A stretch of 48,648 bases of DNA, taken from the NCBI GenBank assembly GCA_945892755.1, contig CAMDDO010000014.1, positions 1 to 48,648 of the forward strand, read 5' to 3'. Numbering within the stretch: position 1 is the stretch's first letter; each line of letters starts with the position of its first letter. The notes beneath the pieces were generated by a model that saw only the letters and a program-made list of their open reading frames with translations, ran no database searches and was not told where the DNA came from. Both the position numbers and the translations under genes were made by a program. Positions 43,223 to 48,648 of this stretch are shown here, in pieces. Source of the DNA: Rhizobium sp. Q54 (GTDB lineage: Bacteria > Pseudomonadota > Alphaproteobacteria > UBA828).

Positions 43223-45462
43223 ACCTGATCGGAATCGGCGGGTCCGGCGCTCGCCGGCTCTCCGGTCTCGGGCGGCACGACCGGCAGCACCGCGATCACC
43301 GTGGTGCCAACACCCTCTTCGCTTTCGATGCCGACCATGCCGCCATGGCGCTCGGCGGCCCGCTTCATGATCGCGAGACCGAGGCCGGTTCCCGAGATCG
43401 TGCCGACATTCGCGAAGCGGTGAAAGGCGTCGAAGATTCGCTCGCGCCCTTCCGCGGGTATTCCGATGCCACGATCGCTGACGCTCAGTCGAAGATCATG
43501 CTCCCCGCACCTTAATGTGAGCACGATCAAGCCGCCATTCGGCGAGTATTTTACCGCGTTCGAGAGCGCGTTGGTCAGGATGTGCAGCAACAGCTGCTCG
43601 TCGGCGAAGACCGCCGCGCAATTGCCGGCCCAGTCGAATTTGAATTCGTGCTCGGGCTTGGCGATGAGTCGGGCCTTTTCAATCTGATCGAGGCAGAGCG
43701 CACGCAGATCGAGCACCACCGGGTGGAACTCGGTGCGCCCCGCATCGGCTTTGCCGAGCGTCAGAATATCTTCGAGCAACGCGGTGACGGCGACGATTTC
43801 GCGGCTGATGCCGCGCAGATTCTCTAGCTTCTGCTCGTCCGACATGCGCGCGCCGTAATGGCGCAACAGATCGACCGAAGCCTGGATCGACGTCAGCGGC
43901 GTACGGAATTCATGCGAGGCCATGGCGACGAAGCGAGACTTGAGCTCGCTCAGCTCGCGTTCGCGGGCTAGCGCCTGCTCGAGACTTTCGCGGCCACGCG
44001 CCCGATCGCTGACGTCGACCCCCATGCCCCAACTCGCCCAGCCTGGAATCGGGAAACTGCCGGAAATATTGAACCACGAGACCGTTCTGACCGACCCGTC
44101 GGCGCAGGCGACACGCGCCTCCCAATCGCGGAAATCCTCATGCGCGAAAATCGTGCGGCGCATCTCGTCGCGATAGACCGGATCGGGAAACAGATGATCG
44201 AAGGCGTCGAGCCGGCCGACGATCTGTTCGGCGTCGAAGCCGGTGACCCGCTCGCATTCGCGGTTCCACACGATGATGCTCCCGTCGGCATCAAGCGCAT
44301 ACATCATCACGGGCATGTTCTGGATGACGCGGCGGAGACGCTCCTCGCTCTCGCGCAACGCCTGCTCGCGCTCGCGCTCTTCGGTCAGATCGACGATCAG
44401 GCTGAGTATGCTGGTCCCGGGTCCGCTCTCGCCCGCCTGCGGCACGAACGTAACGCGCAAGCGGCGCTCGAAATGCGGCCTGACCTCCTCGAAATGATCG
44501 TGTCCGATCACGTCCGCGACGTGTCGCCCGACGATCTCCTCCGGGCCGCGGCTGAAACTCGAGCGATATTTTGCGTTCGCGAAGCGATAGCGGTAATCCG
44601 GACCGAACAACGAAATATAGACGGGAAGGTTCTCGGTGATCAGGCGGAGCTGCGCCGCCGCCTCGCTCAAAGCGAGTTCGGCGCGCGCGCTTTCACGAAC
44701 GCGACGTTCGAGGTCGCGATTGGCTTGGCTCAGGGCCTGGGTACGCTCGACGACCAGCGCCTCGGCGGCCTCGCGCGCGTTTCCGAGATCGGTAATCAAG
44801 TCGAGATTTTCGAAATGCAGCGCCGTCGATTTCACCATGGCGTGGTGCACGTTCCGGCTGAAATAGGCGAGCGCGGCCGCGAAAACGAGCACCATCGCGC
44901 CGAGCACCGGATAGGGAGAGTCTCCGCGCACGAACATCGCCGCCGCGCAAGGCAACAAATTCGGCAACATGCTGGAATAAAACACGGGCGGGTAGCCGCT
45001 GAGCCCCGCGGCCGCGCCGGCGCCGATGCCGGCCGAGACGAAACCGATCAGGAGGACACCCCAGTCCGAGCTTGAGGTCAGAATGACATACGCGCCGATC
45101 GCGCCCCACAGGACGCCACCCAAGGCTGCGCCGGCGAGCAACCCCCATCGAACATGCGCGCGCCATGCCAATGGCGTGGCCCGACCTTGCGTACGGTACC
45201 AGAGCCAAAACCGCCCGATCGTGCTGGCCGCAATCAGAACCGCCCACGCGATGAGGGGCGCGCGCGGCACCGAGTCCCAGACAGCGAAGGCGACCAGGCC
45301 GGCGCAGATCAGGCTGGCGCCGAGCGCCGCCGGAATCTGCCGCAGCAGCGTGCGAACCGTTTCCGCGCGCGCGCGGTCGCGTTGCACGGCCTGCATCGTC
45401 AGCTGATCGGATTGGCGATGGGTCGCGGACGTCGAGCGACCCGCTTCCGACTTAAGACTCAT
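43210..45462 (-). CDS. Membrane-bound sensor histidine kinase with two PAS domains
   Basis: 750 residues. About six hydrophobic segments in the first 210 residues form a membrane sensor. A coiled coil (~220-265) leads to PAS1 (~270-360) and PAS2 (~375-490). HisKA follows with the phospho-acceptor His517 in MASHEFRTPLTSIQ, and then HATPase with N-box LTNALSNAVKYSPNGG, DRGIGIP and GTGLGLAI. PAS1 looks about 20 residues short. No response regulator is adjacent, so the partner is elsewhere. Start ATG at 45462 with GGAG upstream. The signal sensed is unknown. Confidence 0.93.
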   Translation of the reverse strand: MSLKSEAGRSTSATHRQSDQLTMQAVQRDRARAETVRTLLRQIPAALGASLICAGLVAFAVWDSVPRAPLIAWAVLIAASTIGRFWLWYRTQGRATPLAWRAHVRWGLLAGAALGGVLWGAIGAYVILTSSSDWGVLLIGFVSAGIGAGAAAGLSGYPPVFYSSMLPNLLPCAAAMFVRGDSPYPVLGAMVLVFAAALAYFSRNVHHAMVKSTALHFENLDLITDLGNAREAAEALVVERTQALSQANRDLERRVRESARAELALSEAAAQLRLITENLPVYISLFGPDYRYRFANAKYRSSFSRGPEEIVGRHVADVIGHDHFEEVRPHFERRLRVTFVPQAGESGPGTSILSLIVDLTEEREREQALRESEERLRRVIQNMPVMMYALDADGSIIVWNRECERVTGFDAEQIVGRLDAFDHLFPDPVYRDEMRRTIFAHEDFRDWEARVACADGSVRTVSWFNISGSFPIPGWASWGMGVDVSDRARGRESLEQALARERELSELKSRFVAMASHEFRTPLTSIQASVDLLRHYGARMSDEQKLENLRGISREIVAVTALLEDILTLGKADAGRTEFHPVVLDLRALCLDQIEKARLIAKPEHEFKFDWAGNCAAVFADEQLLLHILTNALSNAVKYSPNGGLIVLTLRCGEHDLRLSVSDRGIGIPAEGRERIFDAFHRFANVGTISGTGLGLAIMKRAAERHGGMVGIESEEGVGTTVIAVLPVVPPETGEPASAGPADSDQVQPK

Positions 45463-45592
45463 CGTCGCTCCAAGGGCCTAGCATTCACGTCTGTCACAAG
45501 TCCTCCTGCCGTATTGGCGAAGGAAAGTCTTTCCGGTCACGCGGCCTCGGCTGTAGCCGAGCGCCCGCCGGGCGTGATAGTAGCATCGGGCG

Positions 45593-46438
45593 ATGATGGA
45601 TTTCGCTGATCCCGCTTATGAAGCGGAATACAATTTGCGGGCGCGCCACGCCGATGCCGACGCCCTGATCGGGCGTTGGACGGCCGCGAGCACGCGGAGC
45701 CGCGCCGCGCTTGGCGGCGGCATTGACGAACGCTATGGCGAGGGATCGAAGGCGACGCTCGATTTCTTTCCGGCCCGCGAACCCGGATCGCCGGTGCTTG
45801 TCTTTATCCATGGCGGCTATTGGCGGCGCATGGACAAAATTGACCATTCCTTCGTCGCCGACGTGCCGGTCGCGGCCGGCGCCGCGGTTGCCGTCATTAA
45901 TTACGATCTGTGCCCAACCGTCACGATCGACACGATTGTCGCGCAATGCCGCGCGGCGATTGCTTGGGTCTATCACAATGCCAAACGCTTCAATGGCGAC
46001 CCGGACCGGATATTCGTCTCCGGCCATTCGGCGGGCGGCCATTTGACCGCCATGACCATCGCGACAGACTGGAAGGCGCGAGGCCTTCCGGCCGATCTGA
46101 TCAAGGGCGGCCTGCCGATCAGCGGCATTTTCGATTTGCATCCAATCCGTCGCACCTCGATCAATGTCGAGGCGCGGCTCGATCAGGAATCGGCCGACCG
46201 ACTGAGCCCGATTTATATGAAGCCTTTAAGCATGCCGCCGATCGTCGCGGCGGTCGGCGCCAAGGAGACGTTTGGCTTCATCGAACAGAACCGCGCCTTC
46301 GCCGACCGCTGGCGCCATTGGGGTGGACAAGTTGAGCTACTCGAAGTGCCGAACGTCCATCATTTTGATGTGCCGCTCGAATTGGCGCGAGCCAATAGCA
46401 GCCTAAGCCGCGCTTTGCTTGGATTGATGGGTCTCTAA
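45593..46438 (+). CDS. Alpha/beta hydrolase, kynurenine formamidase-like
   Basis: 281 residues. Hormone-sensitive-lipase-type fold: oxyanion motif HGGYW (73-77), nucleophile Ser146 in GHSAGGHLTA, and a late histidine in VPNVHHFDVP. The pattern resembles arylformamidase (KynB-type alpha/beta) and related esterases; the substrate is not certain and no other tryptophan-degradation gene is present. Start ATG at 45593 (45596 also possible). The MFS transporter gene follows after 16 bases, probably in one operon. Confidence 0.85.
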   Translation: MMDFADPAYEAEYNLRARHADADALIGRWTAASTRSRAALGGGIDERYGEGSKATLDFFPAREPGSPVLVFIHGGYWRRMDKIDHSFVADVPVAAGAAVAVINYDLCPTVTIDTIVAQCRAAIAWVYHNAKRFNGDPDRIFVSGHSAGGHLTAMTIATDWKARGLPADLIKGGLPISGIFDLHPIRRTSINVEARLDQESADRLSPIYMKPLSMPPIVAAVGAKETFGFIEQNRAFADRWRHWGGQVELLEVPNVHHFDVPLELARANSSLSRALLGLMGL

Positions 46439-46454
46439 AGAGACCAAACTCATC

Positions 46455-47681
46455 ATGTCGGTCCCTTCCGTCGAGCCGGGCGCCTCCGCCGTCGCGTCGC
46501 GCGATCAGAGTTGGCGCAATGTTTGGCTCTTGGCCTTGTGCCAGGCGCTCTTCATGACCGCGACCTCGGGCATGATCTCGGCGGCGGCGCTGGTCGGCTT
46601 CGGCCTGGCCGACGACAAGGCGCTGGCGACGCTGCCGACCTCGCTCCAATTCGTCGCCATCATGGTGGCCACGACACCGGCGTCGTTTCTGATGCGCCGC
46701 ATCGGTCGGCGCGATGGCTTCACGGTCGGCGCCTTGATCGGGCTGGCCGGCGCTTTGCTCGCCGTCAAAGGGTTGTTCGACGCTGACTTCGTGTTGGTCT
46801 GCCTCGGTCATTTCCTGGTCGGTATCTTCAACGGCTTCGCGCAATTCTATCGCTTCGCCGCGGCCGACGCCGCGATCGAAAGCAAAAAGGCCCGCGCGAT
46901 CTCGCTGGTCATGGCGGGTGGCGTCATCGCCTCGGTCGGCCCGCTGCTCGCGAGCCTAATCAAGGATTGGTTCGCGCCGATCGATTTCGCCGGCATCTAT
47001 CTGGGCGTCGCGGGGCTCTATGTCGCGACCATCGTGATCCTGCGCTTCGTCACCATCAAGCGGCCGAGCCTCGAGGAACGCACCGCGCGCGGGCGGCCCC
47101 TCGGCGTCATCATGCGCCAGCCGATCTTCATCGTCTCGGTCCTGGCCGCGCTGGTCGGCTATGCCACGATGTCGGTGGTCATGACTTCGATCCCACTCGC
47201 CATGAAGGTGTGCGGCCTGTCGTTCTTCGATACCGCGCAAGTTATCCAATGGCATGTCTTCGGCATGTTCGCGCCGTCGTTCTTCACCGGCCATCTGATC
47301 CGGCGCTTCGGCGTCTACAACGTCATGCTGGCGGGCGCCGCGATCGAGGCGCTATGCGTCGCGGTCAACGTCACAGACACCTCGCTCGCCAATTTCTGGG
47401 TCGGCGGCATCTTGCTTGGCGTCGGCTGGAATTTCCTGTTCGTCGGCGCGACCACTCTGGTGACCGAGGCCTACACCCCGGCCGAGAATGCCAAAACCCA
47501 GGCCGCCAACGATTTCCTGGTGTTCACCTCGGTGGCGATCGCCTCGCTCGCGTCTGGCGTGCTGCACGAGACGATCGGTTTCGTGCCGATGAATTTCGCG
47601 GTCCTGCCGCTGCTCGCTATTACCGTGGTCGCGACGATCGCGATCGCCCGCATGAAGCGGCGACAGGCGCGCGCCGTCTAA
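46455..47681 (+). CDS. MFS transporter
   Basis: 408 residues with about 12 hydrophobic segments in two halves and a central cytosolic loop (KRPSLEERTARG, about 195-215). MFS features: RRIGRRDGF after the second segment, and FFTGHLIRRFGVYNV as the matching loop in the second half. No signal peptide. Substrate unknown; coupling to the esterase just upstream suggests a related small molecule, or its product. Inner membrane. Confidence 0.92.
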   Translation: MSVPSVEPGASAVASRDQSWRNVWLLALCQALFMTATSGMISAAALVGFGLADDKALATLPTSLQFVAIMVATTPASFLMRRIGRRDGFTVGALIGLAGALLAVKGLFDADFVLVCLGHFLVGIFNGFAQFYRFAAADAAIESKKARAISLVMAGGVIASVGPLLASLIKDWFAPIDFAGIYLGVAGLYVATIVILRFVTIKRPSLEERTARGRPLGVIMRQPIFIVSVLAALVGYATMSVVMTSIPLAMKVCGLSFFDTAQVIQWHVFGMFAPSFFTGHLIRRFGVYNVMLAGAAIEALCVAVNVTDTSLANFWVGGILLGVGWNFLFVGATTLVTEAYTPAENAKTQAANDFLVFTSVAIASLASGVLHETIGFVPMNFAVLPLLAITVVATIAIARMKRRQARAV

Positions 47682-48648
47682 TCAGCGCCAGCCCGCCCGG
47701 TCGGCGATGCGCAGCGCCTCGACATTGTGCGTGCCAAGTTTGGCGACCTCGAGCGTATCGGCCTTGAACGGACCCCAGGCGGCGACGGTCGGCGCCAACG
47801 CAATGCCCTCGCGGATCGGATATTCAAAGACCTCGCCGGCATAGATCGCCTGCGCCTCGTCGCTCGCCAAAAACTCGATCAGCTTGACCGCGTTGTCCTT
47901 GTTGCGCGCGCTCTTGGTCACGCCGGCAGCCGAGACGTTGACGTGGACGCCGAAGCCGTCTTGGTCGGGCCAGACAACGGTGATCTTGGCCGCCGCGTCG
48001 CGGTCGCTCGACTCCTCAGAATTCGCCATCTGTCCGAGATAATAGGTGTTGGCGATCGCGATATCGCATTCACCGGCCGCGACCGCCTTGATTTGATCGC
48101 GGTCGCCGCCTGCGGGCGGCCGAGCGAAATTAGCGACCAAGCCCTTGGCCCATTCTTCGGTTCTTGCCACACCATGATGCTCGATCATCGCGTCGAGCAT
48201 CGATTGATTGTAGACGCTGCCCGATGAACGCACGCAGATCCTGCCCTTCCACTCGGGATCGGCGAGCCCGAGATAGGTCTTGATGGCACCCGCCGCGACC
48301 CGCTCGGTCGCAACCATGATCGGTCGCGCGCGCACCGAGAGCGCATACCAGAGACCGTTGGGCTCACGGTATTGCGCGGGCACCAGGCGTTCGAGATCGG
48401 GCGAGCTTACCGGCTGCAAAAGCTCGGCTTCGACCGCGCGACGCAGGCGCCCGGCATCGACCGTCACCAGAATATCGGCCGGGCTATTCACGCCCTCCGC
48501 CTTCAGGCGCTCGAGCAGCGCATCGTCCTTGCCGCTAACCAGATGGACCGCGATCCCGGTCTTTTGCGTGAAGGCGTCGAGCAGCGGCCGAATCAGCTGT
48601 TCCTGGCGAAACGAGTAGATGTTGACCGCCGCGTCGGCGGCCTGCGCG
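47682..48648 (-). CDS. Iron(III)-type ABC transporter substrate-binding protein, 5' end outside window
   Basis: At least 321 residues, without the start codon. The visible N-terminus is the end of a signal peptide (AQAADAA) followed by VNIYSFRQEQLIRPLLDAF, then LVSGKDDALLERLKAEGVNS; this is the FbpA/FutA-type opening. GRICVRSSGSVYNQSMLDAM and IAIANTYYLGQM follow; the adjacent tyrosines in NTYYLG are the Fe(III) ligands of this family. Binds iron in the periplasm. The GTG at 48491 is internal, not a true start. Convergent with the MFS gene. Permease and ATPase genes are not in the window. Confidence 0.88.
   Translation of the reverse strand, partial: AQAADAAVNIYSFRQEQLIRPLLDAFTQKTGIAVHLVSGKDDALLERLKAEGVNSPADILVTVDAGRLRRAVEAELLQPVSSPDLERLVPAQYREPNGLWYALSVRARPIMVATERVAAGAIKTYLGLADPEWKGRICVRSSGSVYNQSMLDAMIEHHGVARTEEWAKGLVANFARPPAGGDRDQIKAVAAGECDIAIANTYYLGQMANSEESSDRDAAAKITVVWPDQDGFGVHVNVSAAGVTKSARNKDNAVKLIEFLASDEAQAIYAGEVFEYPIREGIALAPTVAAWGPFKADTLEVAKLGTHNVEALRIADRAGWR

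Noticed and set aside
1-48648. CRISPR arrays, rRNA genes, complete prophage
   Set aside because: No regularly spaced repeats, rRNA sequence or phage structural genes were seen.

Overview
The window is GC-rich and tightly packed, and looks like the chromosome of an alphaproteobacterium, probably Rhodospirillales-like. The pointers are an NDUFA12-type complex I accessory subunit (otherwise mitochondrial/alphaproteobacterial), a B12-dependent ribonucleotide reductase NrdJ, an alphaproteobacterial IscR with its binding site, a phasin, and a purN-purM / DUF2066-perM-hda-ppk-ppx / rnd / aspS neighbourhood. The genus cannot be decided from the sequence alone.

Positions 1 to about 10,480 form an accessory block. 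It holds remnants of ISL3-, IS3- and recombinase-type elements, a nearly complete IS6-family element, palindromes, an adenylate cyclase whose C-terminus is broken, and scattered catabolic genes: two small enzymes, an orphan D-carbamoylase, and a cyanophycin-synthetase-like protein with a dead Mur-ligase half. The block stops at the 3' end of tRNA-Met(CAT) (10,484-10,558, minus strand), which is where integrating islands usually insert. The last recombinase-like reading frame runs into the tRNA. The left end of the block lies outside the window.

From 10,560 rightwards the genes are mostly core. On the minus strand iscR - cysteine desulfurase - ferredoxin - mnmA reads towards tRNA-Met: a sulfur-delivery and tRNA-thiolation operon under an IscR site. 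Next come an alpha/beta hydrolase coupled to a stand-alone Ada zinc domain, anmK and tyrS (divergent), a TetR regulator bracketed by 36-bp operator-like repeats, the NDUFA12 homologue, and the 3.8-kb nrdJ with a clear terminator. A LysR gene is divergent from a flavin-type oxidoreductase gene, followed by a Tat-exported phosphotriesterase-like protein and aspS.

Positions 28,200-38,700 hold an exported ankyrin protein and RNase D on the plus strand, then a minus-strand series ppk-ppx and DUF2066-perM-hda with overlapping stop/start codons, and purM-purN on the plus strand. purM has no ATG, GTG or TTG in the right place. Phasin has a consensus-like promoter framed by TGC-rich boxes. A three-gene ExbB/ExbD-like membrane cluster with an unusual periplasmic domain follows (39,356-41,254) and is the best candidate here for an undescribed machine. 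The right end carries a fumarylacetoacetase-family enzyme, two alpha/beta hydrolases, a two-PAS sensor kinase, an MFS transporter and the 3' part of an iron-type ABC binding protein cut by the window edge.
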